Below are positions 35,568-46,682 of a DNA stretch of 64,000 nt, piece after piece. Position 1 is the first letter of the stretch, and every line of letters starts with the position of its first letter. The notes under the pieces were generated by a model. That model did not search any database, was not told the DNA's origin, and saw only the letters and a program-made list of their open reading frames with translations. Source of the DNA: Atlantibacter sp. RC6 (GTDB lineage Bacteria > Pseudomonadota > Gammaproteobacteria > Enterobacterales > Enterobacteriaceae); NCBI RefSeq assembly GCF_014193285.1, contig NZ_JACHZE010000008.1, forward strand, positions 1 to 64,000, in the 5' to 3' direction. A program made the position numbers and the translations under genes.

Positions 35568-36559
35568 TGCCGTTACTTGATATCCGTAATCTCACCATCG
35601 AATTTAAAGCCGGTGACGAGTGGGTAAAAGCTGTCGATCGCGTCAGCATGACGCTGGCCGAGGGGGAAATCCGTGGGCTGGTCGGCGAATCGGGTTCCGG
35701 TAAGAGTTTAATCGCCAAAGCGATTTGCGGCGTGACCAAAGACAACTGGCGCGTGACTGCTGACCGAATGCGGTTTGACGATATCGACCTGCTGCGCCTG
35801 TCGGCGCGGGAGCGTCGGCGGCTGGTGGGCCATAACGTGTCGATGATCTTCCAGGAGCCGCAGTCCTGTCTTGATCCCTCTGAGAAAGTGGGCCGCCAGC
35901 TGATGCAGAACATTCCCGCCTGGACCTGGAAAGGCCGCTGGTGGCAGCGCTTCGGCTGGCGCAAACAGCGCGCCATCGAGCTGCTGCATCGGGTGGGGAT
36001 TAAAGATCATAAGGACGCGATGAACAGCTTCCCGTATGAGCTGACCGACGGGGAGTGCCAGAAAGTGATGATCGCCATCGCGCTGGCCAACCAGCCGCGC
36101 TTGCTGATCGCCGATGAGCCGACCAACGCCATGGAGCCCACCACTCAGGCGCAGATATTCCGGCTATTGACCCGGCTGAATCAGAATAACAACACCACGA
36201 TTCTGCTAATCAGCCATGATTTGCAGATGCTCAGTCAGTGGGCGGATCGCATTAACGTGATGTACTGCGGCCAGACGGTGGAAACCGCGCCGAGTGAAGA
36301 GCTGATCACCATGCCGCATCATCCATATACCCAGGCGTTGATCCGCGCGATTCCCGATTTCGGCAGCGCGATGCCGCATAAAAGCCGCCTGAATACGTTA
36401 CAGGGCGCGATCCCGCTGCTGGAACAATTACCGATTGGCTGCCGCCTGGGGCCACGTTGCCCTTACGCCCAGCGAAAATGCGTTGAAACGCCGCGTCTGG
36501 CCGGGCCGAGAGGCCATCTTTTCGCCTGCCATTTCCCGCTAAACATGGAGAAAGAGTGA
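35567..36559 (+). CDS. sapD: SapD, ABC transporter ATPase
   Basis: A 330-residue oligopeptide-type ABC ATPase. Walker A GESGSGKS is near residue 41; the usual LSGGQ signature is degenerate here as LTDGECQ; Walker B is [10 protein letters not shown]-terminal Opp-type extension has Cys residues ([11 protein letters not shown] and CHF), possible metal ligands. It works with SapF on the SapBC channel. E. coli SapD also supports Trk potassium uptake. Confidence 0.95.
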   Translation: MPLLDIRNLTIEFKAGDEWVKAVDRVSMTLAEGEIRGLVGESGSGKSLIAKAICGVTKDNWRVTADRMRFDDIDLLRLSARERRRLVGHNVSMIFQEPQSCLDPSEKVGRQLMQNIPAWTWKGRWWQRFGWRKQRAIELLHRVGIKDHKDAMNSFPYELTDGECQKVMIAIALANQPRLLIADEPTNAMEPTTQAQIFRLLTRLNQNNNTTILLISHDLQMLSQWADRINVMYCGQTVETAPSEELITMPHHPYTQALIRAIPDFGSAMPHKSRLNTLQGAIPLLEQLPIGCRLGPRCPYAQRKCVETPRLAGPRGHLFACHFPLNMEKE

Positions 36560-36560
36560 A

Positions 36561-37367
36561 ATGGTCGAGACGCTGTTAGAAGTGCGCAATCTGAGTAAAA
36601 CCTTTCGTTATCGCACCGGCTGGTTTCACCGCCAGACCGTGGAAGCCGTCAAGCCATTAAGCTTTACCCTGCGGGAAAAGCAGACCCTGGCGATTATCGG
36701 CGAAAACGGTTCGGGAAAATCGACGCTGGCAAAAATGCTGGCCGGGATGGTAGAGCCCACCAGCGGAGAGGTGGTGATTGACGATCATAAACTGCATTAC
36801 GGCGATTACTCATTCCGCAGCCAGCGCATCCGGATGATTTTCCAGGACCCGTCGACATCGCTGAACCCGCGCCAGCGTGTTTCGCAAATCCTCGATTTCC
36901 CCCTGCGGCTGAACACCGATCTGGAGCCGGAGCTGCGCAAAAAACAGATCCTTGAGACGTTGCGCATGGTGGGCCTGCTGCCTGACCATGCCAGCTATTA
37001 CCCGCATATGCTGGCGCCAGGACAGAAGCAGCGTCTTGGGCTGGCGCGCGCGTTAATTTTACGTCCCAGAGTGATTATCGCCGACGAGGCGCTGGCGTCG
37101 CTGGATATGTCGATGCGCTCCCAGTTAATCAACCTGATGCTGGAATTGCAGGAAAAGCAGGGAATTTCGTATATCTACGTGACCCAACATATCGGCATGA
37201 TGAAGCATATCAGCGATCTGGTGATGGTAATGCACCAGGGCGAAGTGGTGGAGCGCGGCAGCACTGCAGATGTGCTGGCCTCGCCGCTGCACGATCTGAC
37301 TAAGCGTTTAATCGCCAGCCATTTTGGCGAGGCGCTGACGGCTGACGCCTGGCGTAAAGATCGCTGA
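36561..37367 (+). CDS. sapF: SapF, ABC transporter ATPase
   Basis: A 268-residue ABC ATPase, the length of E. coli SapF. Walker A is GENGSGKST (about 47-55). The signature is atypical (MLAPGQKQR in place of LSGGQ) and Walker B reads VIIADEA. Both Sap ATPases thus have altered signature motifs, seen directly in the sequence. Last gene of the operon, 1 nt after sapD; a GGCGGG/CCCGCC dyad follows without a T tract. Confidence 0.95.
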   Translation: MVETLLEVRNLSKTFRYRTGWFHRQTVEAVKPLSFTLREKQTLAIIGENGSGKSTLAKMLAGMVEPTSGEVVIDDHKLHYGDYSFRSQRIRMIFQDPSTSLNPRQRVSQILDFPLRLNTDLEPELRKKQILETLRMVGLLPDHASYYPHMLAPGQKQRLGLARALILRPRVIIADEALASLDMSMRSQLINLMLELQEKQGISYIYVTQHIGMMKHISDLVMVMHQGEVVERGSTADVLASPLHDLTKRLIASHFGEALTADAWRKDR

Positions 37368-37910
37368 TCGAGGGGCGGGGCAACCCGCCTGCAAGCCAAT
37401 TAAAAAGCCGTGCTGATTACCTGAAATTACTATCGGCGCTTTAATATTTATCTTATATTAATTGCCTGAGAGAAATATTCACCTATCTTACTCATCCCAC
37501 CACGCGTCTTTATAAATCAAGTTAATCAATAATTCCAAAGAAACTATAATTATTGAAAATAAAATTGTTCGTTTTTGAACAAAATTATTCTTCCTCAATA
37601 TTATTGAATAAAACATCATACATTGTCTTTTTTAGAACATCTATTTCGCTAAAGCCTTGGTGTTATGGAATTAACTTCTTTAAAGGAATCGTGTAGTAAG
37701 CGTAAATCCCCCATTTTGCATGACATGCTATTCTGCCCCTACGTTCAATGGGTTTCGTCAGGATAGTTGCAATAACGCCTTTATTTGTTCACACAAACAA
37801 CATTAATCATCTTTACAGGTTATCAACAATAACAACCCCGTTTGATCGCGTTATGCGGTTGGCGTGCCAGTCATGAGATAAACCTGAAAGTCACAGGCAA
37901 TTTATAATAG
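37368..37910. other. AT-rich intergenic region upstream of the IprA-like regulator
   Basis: 543 bp without a credible gene, much more AT-rich than the neighbouring genes. It contains a perfect dyad TTGTTC-N6-GAACAA at 37565-37582. The length and composition suggest an H-NS-silenced, multi-input promoter for the regulator at 37911. No sRNA-like terminator with a T run was seen. Confidence 0.6.
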
Positions 37911-38531
37911 ATGAGCGAGAATAGTTTAATAGCTGCAGTAAATAACCCATCACCTCATGCGGCACAGTTAATTGATTCTTTAAAACCTTACCCGTCCCGC
38001 CATTATCCGCGGGGCACCCGGCTTGATTTCATTCAGGGTGGCGTAAAAGTATGCCATATTATGGAAAGCGGTATCGCTGAACTGCGCCGTAGCGTAGACC
38101 AGATACTGATTGTGCGATTAACCGCACCGACGGTGCTGGGCATCGCTGTTTCCGATGCCTATCTGGTGGTTAAAGAGACCGCGACAATATGTACTCTCCC
38201 CCAGGAAGAGGTGCTTCAGCGCATCGAAGAGCGAGGGCTGTGGGAGCTTTTAGCCCGCCATATGATGGTACAGACTAATAAAATATACCTGTACAGTAAT
38301 CAGATTAGCGCGCCGACGTCGTATGAACTGGTCCGTAAGCAACTCATTGAGTTGATCAATGAGCCTGAATCCCTGCGCAACAGCATTTCAGTCGAACGTT
38401 ACATCCGCGATAAAGTGCATCTTTCTCGCACCTGCGTGATGAAAATTCTCTCCGACCTGAAAACCGGCGGTTACATCGTGATTGAAGTGGGACGCCTCAA
38501 GGAAATCAAGCATTTGCCATTAAAATATTGA
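37911..38531 (+). CDS. IprA/YaiV-like winged-helix (CRP-like) regulator
   Basis: 206 residues. The N-terminal part is a cyclic-nucleotide-binding-like beta roll (about 25-110), without the residues that bind cAMP. The C-terminus is a winged helix (SVERYIRDKVHLSRTCVMKILSDLKTGG) ending KHLPLKY, close to the RLPSEY ending of E. coli YaiV/IprA. Members of this family affect stress resistance, fimbriae or capsule in enterobacteria, but the targets here are unknown. It replaces ycjD of the K-12 order. A long AT-rich leader precedes it. Confidence 0.72.
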   Translation: MSENSLIAAVNNPSPHAAQLIDSLKPYPSRHYPRGTRLDFIQGGVKVCHIMESGIAELRRSVDQILIVRLTAPTVLGIAVSDAYLVVKETATICTLPQEEVLQRIEERGLWELLARHMMVQTNKIYLYSNQISAPTSYELVRKQLIELINEPESLRNSISVERYIRDKVHLSRTCVMKILSDLKTGGYIVIEVGRLKEIKHLPLKY

Positions 38532-38766
38532 TGCTGTTTCAAAGGTTGGATCAGTGCAGCGTTATCCGCATGGTATATTAAAGAAATGAATGAGTACGGT
38601 GAATGGCATATCGCGATTCCTGACGCATTGGTCTTAGCAAAAAGGCGTGACAACTCCTGCCTGTAAAAGGCTATAATTTCATTCTGCATTCCATGCAATT
38701 TGGTTTTAGACTCATAATTGTATGAATTTAAAACAAAATAAGTAACGACGATAAGGATTAAAAGCT

Positions 38767-39555
38767 ATGGGTTTTCTTACCGGTAAGCGCATTCTGGTGA
38801 CTGGCGTCGCCAGCAAACTTTCCATCGCCTTTGGCATCGCGCAGGCGATGCACCGCGAAGGGGCTGAACTGGCGTTCACCTATCAAAACGACAAGCTGAA
38901 AGGCCGCGTGGAAGAGTTTGCCGCTCAACTGGGCTCAAGCATTGTGCTGCCGTGCGACGTAGCTGAAGATGACAGCATTGACGCGCTGTTCGTGGAACTG
39001 GCGAAAGTCTGGCCGAAATTTGACGGTTTCGTGCACTCAATCGGTTTCGCGCCGGGCGATCAACTGGATGGCGATTATGTTAACGCCGTGACCCGCGAAG
39101 GCTTTAAAATCGCTCACGATATCAGCTCTTACAGTTTTGTTGCTCTGGCGAAAGCCAGCCGCGAGATGCTGAACCCGGGCTCTGCCCTGTTAACCCTCTC
39201 CTACCTTGGCGCAGAACGCGCAATCCCGAACTACAACGTAATGGGTCTGGCGAAAGCGTCTCTGGAAGCCAACGTGCGTTATATGGCTAATGCGATGGGT
39301 CCGGAAGGCGTGCGCGTCAACGGTATCTCAGCAGGCCCGATCCGCACCCTGGCGGCTTCCGGCATTAAAGATTTCCGTAAAATGCTGGCGCATTGCGAAG
39401 CGGTTACTCCGATTCGCCGCACCGTCACCATTGAAGACGTGGGCAACAGCGCAGCATTCCTGTGCTCCGATCTCTCTGCGGGCATCACCGGCGAAGTGGT
39501 TCACGTCGACGGCGGCTTCAGCATTGCGGCGATGAACGAGCTGGAACTGAAATAA
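38767..39555 (+). CDS. fabI: Enoyl-ACP reductase FabI (NADH)
   Basis: A 262-residue short-chain reductase that performs the last step of each fatty-acid elongation cycle and is the target of triclosan. The catalytic set Tyr146, Tyr156 and Lys163 is intact (in YLGAE and YNVMGLAK). Gly93 and Met159, common triclosan-resistance positions, carry the sensitive-type residues. Length and start match E. coli. A clear terminator follows. Confidence 0.97.
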   Translation: MGFLTGKRILVTGVASKLSIAFGIAQAMHREGAELAFTYQNDKLKGRVEEFAAQLGSSIVLPCDVAEDDSIDALFVELAKVWPKFDGFVHSIGFAPGDQLDGDYVNAVTREGFKIAHDISSYSFVALAKASREMLNPGSALLTLSYLGAERAIPNYNVMGLAKASLEANVRYMANAMGPEGVRVNGISAGPIRTLAASGIKDFRKMLAHCEAVTPIRRTVTIEDVGNSAAFLCSDLSAGITGEVVHVDGGFSIAAMNELELK

Positions 39556-39574
39556 TCCCCTCGGCTGTTTTGCT

Positions 39575-39600
39575 AAGGCGGGCTACGGCCCGCCTTTTTT
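39575..39600 (+). terminator. fabI intrinsic terminator
   Basis: Stem AAGGCGGGC/GCCCGCCTT with a short TACG loop, followed by TTTTTTATT. Confidence 0.93.
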
Positions 39601-39761
39601 ATTCCCCGCACGTCTCTGCCCTTCCCCTGTTTATAGCTTTCCGATCTTAAATATCACTGAACAATCTTTTGTGGGCCGTTGCCCTTACGCCAGGATATGG
39701 CTGCGAACCAGGCCCGGTCAGCCGACCGGGCTCGGATCTTTCATTTTTTCAAGGAAAGCTC

Positions 39762-40922
39762 ATGGAACAACGCCGCCGCGAAACCGGTCGTAACCACTGG
39801 TATCATGAAACTCAGTCAAGCCGCCTTCCTGATGATGTGGTATCGCTGGTACCGGAAGCTGCCTATGTCCAGGATCGTTTTTTGCTTGATTTAGCGGTAG
39901 ATGACGCCCTGTTGGCTCCGCACCGGTTATGGTTGGCCACTGCCCGTAAGCTCAGCGCGCTGTTTTTCCCCGAACATCTTGTACCCAACCGGCTTAATAC
40001 CCTGAGCAGCTATGACCGCCTGAGCACCGCGCTCACGGTGGCGCAGGTGTATGGCGTACAGCGGCTGTGTAATCATTACGCCGCTCGCCTCACCCCTTTG
40101 CCCGGCCCCGACTCCTCCCGCGAAAGCAATCGCCGCCTGACGCTGATCACCCAGTACGCCCGCCAGCTTGCCAGCCAGCCGACATTGATTGACAGCAATC
40201 TGCGCCGCCAGCTCGAAGAGGCCGGGCTGTCCACCGGAGATATCGTCGCCTTTAACCAGATTATCGGCTTCGTGGGTTTTCAGGCGCGGGTCGTTGCGGC
40301 GTTTCAGGCCGCGATGGGGATACCGGTACGCTGGCTGCCCGGTTTTGATATTCAGCAGGACGCCCCCATGGAACGGTTTCATCAAACGCCGGCGATCTGG
40401 CGCGCCGATTTCCCTCAATACGACGTGCCGCTAGCTAATGAGCGGCTTTCAGAACGCGCGTTACTATGCGCTCAACAGCCGCTGTTGCGCGAACTGGCGG
40501 GTTTATTGATTCAGGATCCGCTGGCGCTGGAGCCTTTTGTGCAACTCACTAAGCAGTTGCAGCCTGCGCAGGATATCCACCCTGTCGCCAGCCTCACCGC
40601 GCTGGTCAGCGCCCGGATCAACGGCAGCGTTGCCTGTTTTAACGATACAGCCCAGGCATGGCGCGGCGACGCGGGCCTGGTGGACGCGGTGCGCAACGGC
40701 GAACGGGCCCTCAATGCCTGGAGCCATCATCATCCGGCGGAGCGGGCCGTTATCCAGGCGACCCAGTGGCTGACTCGCGCGCCTGACCGCTTTAGTGAGA
40801 CGCATCTCCAGCCGTTAATCGAACAGGGATTCTCGACCGATCAGGCGTTACGCTTACTGATTTGGGCAGGATTTTGCGGCTGGCTCAACCGGCTAAAACT
40901 GGGGTTTGGCGATGTCGCATAA
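39762..40922 (+). CDS. yciW: YciW, CMD-domain (peroxidase-related) protein
   Basis: 386 residues, from the ATG at 39762 preceded by AAGGAAAGCTC. It corresponds to E. coli YciW by position (fabI-yciW-rnb) and by stretches such as YDRLSTALTVAQ, LCNHYAARL and GPDSSRESNRR. The first half resembles carboxymuconolactone-decarboxylase/AhpD-type folds, but the AhpD CxxC pair is missing, so peroxidase activity is doubtful. In E. coli it has been linked to cysteine metabolism and CysB; cysB lies 20 kb away here. Confidence 0.88.
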   Translation: MEQRRRETGRNHWYHETQSSRLPDDVVSLVPEAAYVQDRFLLDLAVDDALLAPHRLWLATARKLSALFFPEHLVPNRLNTLSSYDRLSTALTVAQVYGVQRLCNHYAARLTPLPGPDSSRESNRRLTLITQYARQLASQPTLIDSNLRRQLEEAGLSTGDIVAFNQIIGFVGFQARVVAAFQAAMGIPVRWLPGFDIQQDAPMERFHQTPAIWRADFPQYDVPLANERLSERALLCAQQPLLRELAGLLIQDPLALEPFVQLTKQLQPAQDIHPVASLTALVSARINGSVACFNDTAQAWRGDAGLVDAVRNGERALNAWSHHHPAERAVIQATQWLTRAPDRFSETHLQPLIEQGFSTDQALRLLIWAGFCGWLNRLKLGFGDVA

Positions 40923-41022
40923 ACCGCCTGCACTTGCGATTTCAGGCTAAAGAGCGCTTGCTGACACCCCCGGAATCGCGTAAAACTGTCAGCCGCTCAA
41001 TTGGCCACGAAAATGCGAATAT

Positions 41023-42957
41023 ATGTTTCAGGATAACCCGCTGCTAGCGCAGCTTAAACAGCAACTGCATTCCCAAACACCGCGCGCCGAAGGCGTGGTT
41101 AAAGCCACCGAAAAAGGATTTGGTTTTCTCGAAGTTGACGCGCAAAAAAGCTACTTCATTCCGCCGCCGCAGATGAAAAAAGTGATGCATGGCGACCGGA
41201 TTAGCGCCGTGATTCACACTGAAAAAGAGAAAGAGAGCGCGGAACCCGAAACGCTGATCGAACCTTTCCTGACCCGCTTCGTTGGCCGGGTGCAAAAAAA
41301 AGACGACCGTCTCTCCATCGTACCGGATCATCCCCTGATTAAAGACGTTATCTCCTGCCGCGCTGCCCGGAATGTTGAGCATGAGTTCCAGAACGGCGAC
41401 TGGGCAGTGGCGGAAATGCGCCGCCACCCGCTAAAAGGCGATCGCGGTTTCTATGCGGAACTCACCCAGTACATCACCTTTGGCGATGACCATTTCGCCC
41501 CGTGGTGGGTGACGCTGGCGCGCCACAATCTGGAACGTGAAGCGCCGAACGGCGTGGCGACAGAGATGCTGGATGAAGGCCTGGTGCGCGAAGATCTCAC
41601 CGCACTGGATTTTGTCACCATCGACAGCGCCAGCACCGAAGATATGGACGACGCGCTGTACGTTGAACAGGGTGAAGACGGCAGCCTGGCGCTGACCGTG
41701 GCGATTGCCGATCCCACCGCATGGATTGCGCCGAACAGTAAACTCGACGGTATGGCGAAAGTCCGCGCGTTTACCAACTACCTGCCTGGCTTTAATATCC
41801 CGATGCTGCCGCGCGAACTGTCAGACGACCTGTGCTCGCTGCGCGCCCATGAATCGCGTCCGGCGCTGGCCTGCCGCATGGTGATCCAGCAGGACGGCGC
41901 TATCGCCGATGATATTCGTTTCTTCGCCGCCACCGTGGAGTCCAAAGCCAAATTGGCCTACGACAACGTCTCCGACTGGCTGGAAAACAGCGGCGAGTGG
42001 CAACCGGAAAGCGAGGCGATTGCCCGGCAGATCCGCCTGCTGCAACAGGTGTGCGAACGCCGCAACAGCTGGCGTCACCAACATGCGCTGGTGTTTAAGG
42101 ACCGCCCGGATTACCGTTTTGTGCTGGGCGAAAAAGGCGAAGTGTTGGATATCGTGGCTGAACCGCGCCGTATCGCCAACCGCATCGTTGAAGAATCGAT
42201 GATCGCCGCCAACGTCTGCGCCGCGCGCGTGTTGCGTGACAAGCTTGGCTTCGGCATTTACAACGTTCACGCTGGTTTCGATCCGGCCAATACCGAGCAA
42301 CTGGCTACTCTGCTGCAATCTCACGGTATGCATGTTGATGCCCAGGAAGTGCTGACGCTGGAAGGCTTCTGTAAACTGCGCCGCGAACTGGACGCCCAGC
42401 CCACCGGTTTCCTGGACAGCCGCATCCGCCGCTTCCAGTCCTTTGCGGAAATCAGCACCGAACCCGGCGCGCACTTTGGCCTTGGCCTTGAAGCCTATGC
42501 CACCTGGACGTCGCCGATTCGTAAGTATGGCGACATGATCAACCATCGCCTGCTGAAAGCCATCATCAAAGGCGAAACCGCAGAGCGTCCGCAGGATGAT
42601 GTCCTGACGCCGATGGCAGAGCGCCGTCGCGCCAACCGAATGGCTGAGCGTGACGTCGGCGACTGGCTTTATGCCCGTTTCCTGAAGGATAAAGCCGGGA
42701 CCGATACCCGTTTTGCGGCAGAAATTATTGATATTAGCCGCGGCGGTATGCGCGTGCGTCTGGTGGATAATGGCGCCGTCGCGTTTATCCCCGCGCCGTT
42801 CCTTCATGCGGTGCGCGACGAGCTGGTATGCAGCCAGGAAAACGGCACCGTACAAATTAAGGGCGAAGTGGCTTACAAGGTCACTGACGTTATTGATGTG
42901 ACCATCGCGGAAGTACGCATGGAAACCCGTAGCGTCATCGCGCGTCCGGCAGCATAG
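41023..42957 (+). CDS. rnb: Exoribonuclease II
   Basis: A 644-residue 3'-5' processive exoribonuclease, E. coli length. Order: two cold-shock-type RNA-binding domains (about 20-185), the RNB catalytic domain with the Asp cluster in [13 protein letters not shown] (about 200-212), and an S1 domain at about 560-640. All catalytic Asp residues appear conserved. It degrades unstructured mRNA tails. It is followed by a GC-rich hairpin. Confidence 0.97.
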   Translation: MFQDNPLLAQLKQQLHSQTPRAEGVVKATEKGFGFLEVDAQKSYFIPPPQMKKVMHGDRISAVIHTEKEKESAEPETLIEPFLTRFVGRVQKKDDRLSIVPDHPLIKDVISCRAARNVEHEFQNGDWAVAEMRRHPLKGDRGFYAELTQYITFGDDHFAPWWVTLARHNLEREAPNGVATEMLDEGLVREDLTALDFVTIDSASTEDMDDALYVEQGEDGSLALTVAIADPTAWIAPNSKLDGMAKVRAFTNYLPGFNIPMLPRELSDDLCSLRAHESRPALACRMVIQQDGAIADDIRFFAATVESKAKLAYDNVSDWLENSGEWQPESEAIARQIRLLQQVCERRNSWRHQHALVFKDRPDYRFVLGEKGEVLDIVAEPRRIANRIVEESMIAANVCAARVLRDKLGFGIYNVHAGFDPANTEQLATLLQSHGMHVDAQEVLTLEGFCKLRRELDAQPTGFLDSRIRRFQSFAEISTEPGAHFGLGLEAYATWTSPIRKYGDMINHRLLKAIIKGETAERPQDDVLTPMAERRRANRMAERDVGDWLYARFLKDKAGTDTRFAAEIIDISRGGMRVRLVDNGAVAFIPAPFLHAVRDELVCSQENGTVQIKGEVAYKVTDVIDVTIAEVRMETRSVIARPAA

Positions 42958-42964
42958 TACCTTT

Positions 42965-42986
42965 CTCCCCGGTTTGCGCCGGGGAG
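42965..42986 (+). terminator. Weak terminator-like hairpin after rnb
   Basis: Stem CTCCCCGG/CCGGGGAG with a 6-nt loop begins 8 bp after the rnb stop. The following sequence has few T residues, so it may act as an RNase-blocking 3' end rather than a strong terminator. Confidence 0.6.
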
Positions 42987-43256
42987 TCATTCCAGATTTT
43001 CACCGCGAAAGCAGCCCATGAATGCTGTTGCTGCTTCCCGTTTCGGCTGAAAGTGACCGCTAAAATAGCCTTTAGTGTTGTTATTCATTAAAAACGGTGA
43101 ACTAAGCGGATAGTGCTACACTTCACATTGCCACGCTAAATTAATTAACTTCTCCGAAAACAAACTTTTGACGTCTTAATCCTGCTTGCCAGTAACCCTT
43201 AATTTTCGCTATAAAATTCAGCGGTTGCGATGATGAAACGGTGTTCAGGAGAACCC

Positions 43257-45248
43257 ATGAAAGATGACCTGGAACAAAACTTGCTGTATCGCTATTTGGG
43301 AACGGCCAGCCCTTACTGGCGACTGCCACTGGATAGTAACGCTTTGCAATTATCCACCACGGAAAATGGCGACAGCAATCAGGTTATTAGCCTGACGCCG
43401 GAACAGGCGTTGCAAATACGCGAAATGACGGTGATTACCTCCAGCGTCACTCTGAACATTTCCCTTTTCGGCGTGACCATGCCATTACATTTGGTGGGGC
43501 GAAAAATCTCCCGGCGTGAATGGGCGGGGACAGCCTCCGCGTGGAATGATACCCCTTCCGTCGCCCGGGATTTAGTTCAGGGGCTGTCATTCGCCGAACA
43601 GGTGGTGTCTGAAGCGAATTCGGTGATCGTTATTCTCGATAAGATGGGAAATATCCAACGCTTTAATCGACTGTGCGAAGAATACACCGGGCTAAAAGAG
43701 CACGAAGTTATCGGCCAGAATGTGTATAAATTATTTATGAGCCCGTCGGAAGCCGCAGCGTCCCGCCAGAATATATCCATGTTCTTCCGTGATGGCAGTT
43801 CTTATGAAGTCGAGCGCTGGATAAAAACCCGCAAAGGGCAACGGCTATTTTTATTCCGCAATAAATTTGTCCACAGCGGCAGCGGTAAGAATGAAATTTT
43901 TCTTATCTGCTCCGGCACCGATATTACTGAAGAGCGCCGCGCCCAGGAGCGTTTACGGGTATTAGCCAATACCGATACGGTTACCGGCTTGCCCAACCGC
44001 AACGCCATTTATGAAATGATTACCGAAGCGATTACTCAACGCGGCGAAACCCAAGTCGGCGTGGTATATCTGGATTTGGATAATTTCAAAAAAGTAAACG
44101 ACGCCTATGGGCATCTGTTTGGCGATCAGCTTCTCCAGTCGGTTTCGCTGGCGATATTAAGCTGTCTGGAAGAGGGCCAGGTGTTGGCGCGGCTCGGCGG
44201 CGACGAGTTTATCGTGCTGGCCAACGACACCTCCCAAAGCGCGCTGGAAGCCATGGCGTCGCGCATTCTTACCCGGTTGAAGCAGCCGTTTCGCATCGGG
44301 CTTATCGAGGTTTATACCAGTTGCTCGCTGGGCATCGCCCTGGCGCCCCAGCACGGGCTGGATCATGAGAGCGTGATCCGCAATGCCGATACCGCCATGT
44401 ATACCGCTAAAGAAGGCGGGCGCGGCAAGTTTTGCGTATTCTCACCGGAGATGAACCAGCGGGTGTTTGAGTATCTGTGGCTCGATACTAACCTGCGCAA
44501 AGCCCTGGATAACGATCAACTGGTTATTCACTATCAGCCGAAGATAACCTGGCGTGGCGAAGTGCGCAGCGTTGAAGCACTGGTGCGCTGGCAATCGCCG
44601 GAGCGCGGCATGATCCAGCCGCAGGATTTTATTGCCTACGCGGAAGAATCCGGGCTGATTGTGCCGCTTGGGCGCTGGGTGATGCTCGATGTGGTGCGCC
44701 AGGTGGCAAAATGGCGCGATAAGGGGTTGAATCTGCGGGTGGCGGTCAACGTCTCTGCGCGCCAACTCGCCGATCAAACCATTTTTACCGATTTAAAACA
44801 GGCGCTGGCGGATCTGGATTTTGAATACTGCCCCATCGATGTGGAGCTCACCGAAAGCTGTTTAATTGAAAACGAAGAACTGGCGCTATCGGTCATCCAA
44901 CAGTTCAGCAGCCTCGGGGCGCAGATTCATCTGGATGATTTCGGGACCGGGTATTCGTCACTGTCGCAACTGGCGCGCTTCCCCATCGACGCAATCAAAC
45001 TCGACCAGACCTTTGTCAGCAATGTTCACAAGCAGTCGGTGTCGCAGTCACTGGTGCGCGCGATTGTGGCGGTGGCCCAGGCGTTGAATTTGCAGGTAAT
45101 TGCAGAGGGCGTGGAAAACGCAAAAGAAGACGCCTTTCTGACTAAGAACGGCGTCAATGAACGGCAAGGTTTTTTATTTGCTAAGCCAATGCCCGCTGCC
45201 GCACTCGAGCGCTGGCTCAAACGTTATCAAACCCGAATGATGCGTTAA
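43257..45248 (+). CDS. pdeR: RpfR/PdeR (YciR/Gmr): PAS-GGDEF-EAL signal receptor
   Basis: 663 residues from the ATG at 43257 (AGGAG upstream), matching E. coli PdeR. Order: N-terminal ~100 residues corresponding to the RpfF-interaction region of RpfR, PAS (about 105-235), GGDEF (intact GGDEF at 314-318), then EAL (EAL at 440-442, with DDFGTGYSS). In Burkholderia and Cronobacter RpfR binds the fatty-acid signal BDSF at the PAS domain and then hydrolyses cyclic di-GMP. In E. coli the same protein works without RpfF in curli control. Here rpfF lies convergent and overlapping, which favours the RpfR role. Confidence 0.93.
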   Translation: MKDDLEQNLLYRYLGTASPYWRLPLDSNALQLSTTENGDSNQVISLTPEQALQIREMTVITSSVTLNISLFGVTMPLHLVGRKISRREWAGTASAWNDTPSVARDLVQGLSFAEQVVSEANSVIVILDKMGNIQRFNRLCEEYTGLKEHEVIGQNVYKLFMSPSEAAASRQNISMFFRDGSSYEVERWIKTRKGQRLFLFRNKFVHSGSGKNEIFLICSGTDITEERRAQERLRVLANTDTVTGLPNRNAIYEMITEAITQRGETQVGVVYLDLDNFKKVNDAYGHLFGDQLLQSVSLAILSCLEEGQVLARLGGDEFIVLANDTSQSALEAMASRILTRLKQPFRIGLIEVYTSCSLGIALAPQHGLDHESVIRNADTAMYTAKEGGRGKFCVFSPEMNQRVFEYLWLDTNLRKALDNDQLVIHYQPKITWRGEVRSVEALVRWQSPERGMIQPQDFIAYAEESGLIVPLGRWVMLDVVRQVAKWRDKGLNLRVAVNVSARQLADQTIFTDLKQALADLDFEYCPIDVELTESCLIENEELALSVIQQFSSLGAQIHLDDFGTGYSSLSQLARFPIDAIKLDQTFVSNVHKQSVSQSLVRAIVAVAQALNLQVIAEGVENAKEDAFLTKNGVNERQGFLFAKPMPAAALERWLKRYQTRMMR

Positions 45249-46114
45249 CTGGCTTTACGCAACGCACTGGTGGTGTGGCGATTCTGCAACAGCACCAGCC
45301 TTTCCATATAGGCGATGTCCTTTGGCTCCAGGCAGAATGCCGCCTCCACCCAGTCCTCAGTAATATCCATCAACTCAGCGCGCGGCAGCATCAGTACCCG
45401 CTGACGGGCGCGCAGCATCGCGCGCACGCCATTAAGCCGGGGTTGCAGCGTATCGATAAAGGTTCGGGTAGCGATATAACTCTGCCCCGGTTCGAATAAC
45501 TCATCCACCAGGCCGTTTTGCTGATGCCATTCGGCAGTGTGCGACTCGCCGGTAAAAATGAGATTCTCCGCAAGCCGCATCCCTGCCCGCCGGGCTACCA
45601 GTGAATAACCGCCCATCCCCGGGAAGAGATTAAACGCTACCTCCGGGAAACCGAGGCGCGCGTCGCGCTGCGCCAGCACAAAATGGTGCGCCAGAGCCGC
45701 CTCAAATCCCCCGCCTAACGCGCTGCCTTCGACCATGGCAAGGCTAATCGCGCCGGTATCAAAACCCCGTGAGGCCGCATGTACGCAATCCACGCAGGCC
45801 CGCGCATAGGCGCGCAGCGCTTCGCGCCGTCCGTTGCGAATGCAATCGACAAAAAAGTGCAAATCGCCGCCTGCATTGTAGATACCGGGAACCAGAGAAC
45901 CGGTCACCCAGAAATCGACTTTATACTCGCTTTTCTGCACCAGATAACCCAGGTTCATGATCTCTTCAATCAGGGCATGATTAAAGCAGGGCCGCGGCTG
46001 CGCCCGCAGCATCATCCAGACGGTACGACGCTCCTCTTCATACCAGCCGCTGAGCTGGGTAAAACGTGCAGGATCGGTGAATAATTTACAGGTGGGGTGA
46101 TTAAGAACTGTCAT
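45245..46114 (-). CDS. rpfF: RpfF, diffusible signal factor (BDSF-type) synthase
   Basis: 289 residues from the ATG at 46114, the length of Xanthomonas RpfF; AGAGGA sits 6 nt upstream. An ATG 6 nt earlier is too close to that site. It is a crotonase-fold enzyme that acts on 3-hydroxyacyl-ACP as dehydratase and thioesterase, releasing a cis-2-unsaturated fatty acid. The two catalytic Glu of RpfF are visible at Glu138 (GGGFEAAL) and Glu158 ([14 protein letters not shown]), and the oxyanion segment GGDLHFF is present. Cronobacter and Burkholderia pair it with RpfR, as here. It is absent from E. coli K-12. The 3' end overlaps pdeR by 4 nt. Confidence 0.9.
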   Translation of the reverse strand: MTVLNHPTCKLFTDPARFTQLSGWYEEERRTVWMMLRAQPRPCFNHALIEEIMNLGYLVQKSEYKVDFWVTGSLVPGIYNAGGDLHFFVDCIRNGRREALRAYARACVDCVHAASRGFDTGAISLAMVEGSALGGGFEAALAHHFVLAQRDARLGFPEVAFNLFPGMGGYSLVARRAGMRLAENLIFTGESHTAEWHQQNGLVDELFEPGQSYIATRTFIDTLQPRLNGVRAMLRARQRVLMLPRAELMDITEDWVEAAFCLEPKDIAYMERLVLLQNRHTTSALRKAS

Positions 46115-46323
46115 AGTCATTCCTCTGTTATGTTAATGCGATAACCGCAGAGAAAGACTAATTCAAGGCAATTACGTCGGTGAGTGATTACGGTTATTTA
46201 TAATTATTCTTTATGTTTTAGGATCAAATAATTGGTTAAGACTGGTTTAAAGACGGTATCAAGGCTTCTCTTTTGCGGCGCTTTTTAGCATCATGGTGAC
46301 TGCTTAATGAATAAGGACGCATC

Positions 46324-46506
46324 ATGTCAACGCTCGACGCCAAAGCCCTTGCCCATCGAATCGACACCGTGCTGGATATTCTGGTGGCCGGTGACTACCA
46401 CTCCGCCATTAATAATCTCGAAATTCTGAAAGCCGAATTACTGGCGCAGGACCAGGAGCGCGGCGATGAATACCCCTCTCAGCCCAAAGCGCCATGGGAA
46501 ATATAG
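46324..46506 (+). CDS. yciZ: YciZ, UPF0509 small protein
   Basis: 60 residues, cytoplasmic, matching E. coli Yci[29 protein letters not shown] and the ending PKAPWEI. Function unknown. The start at 46324 follows AAGGACGC. In E. coli it lies in the same gmr-yciT neighbourhood. Confidence 0.92.
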   Translation: MSTLDAKALAHRIDTVLDILVAGDYHSAINNLEILKAELLAQDQERGDEYPSQPKAPWEI

Positions 46507-46682
46507 TCGCTGCGTAACCGTACTAAACCCGACTGTATCCTGATCGGGATATATTTTATCGTTGAATCGCTGCGCGTAAACGGTCACACTCAACTTTTCG
46601 CGCTGCCGCCCTGCTTGCTCATGAATTGCTCAGGACGGCAGGCTTTACCGATAGATGGCTTAGCCACGCTAAACTTGCTGAT

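Noticed and set aside
38586-38666. 26-residue plus-strand frame upstream of fabI
   Set aside because: Too short, weak ribosome site, and it lies in the fabI promoter region.
38471-38698. 75-residue minus-strand frame between the regulator gene and fabI
   Set aside because: It overlaps the end of the regulator gene, has no ribosome site and no recognisable sequence.
41821-42990. 389-residue frame antisense to rnb
   Set aside because: It mirrors the well-supported rnb frame; it is a by-product of GC-rich codon usage and has no ribosome site or recognised motif.
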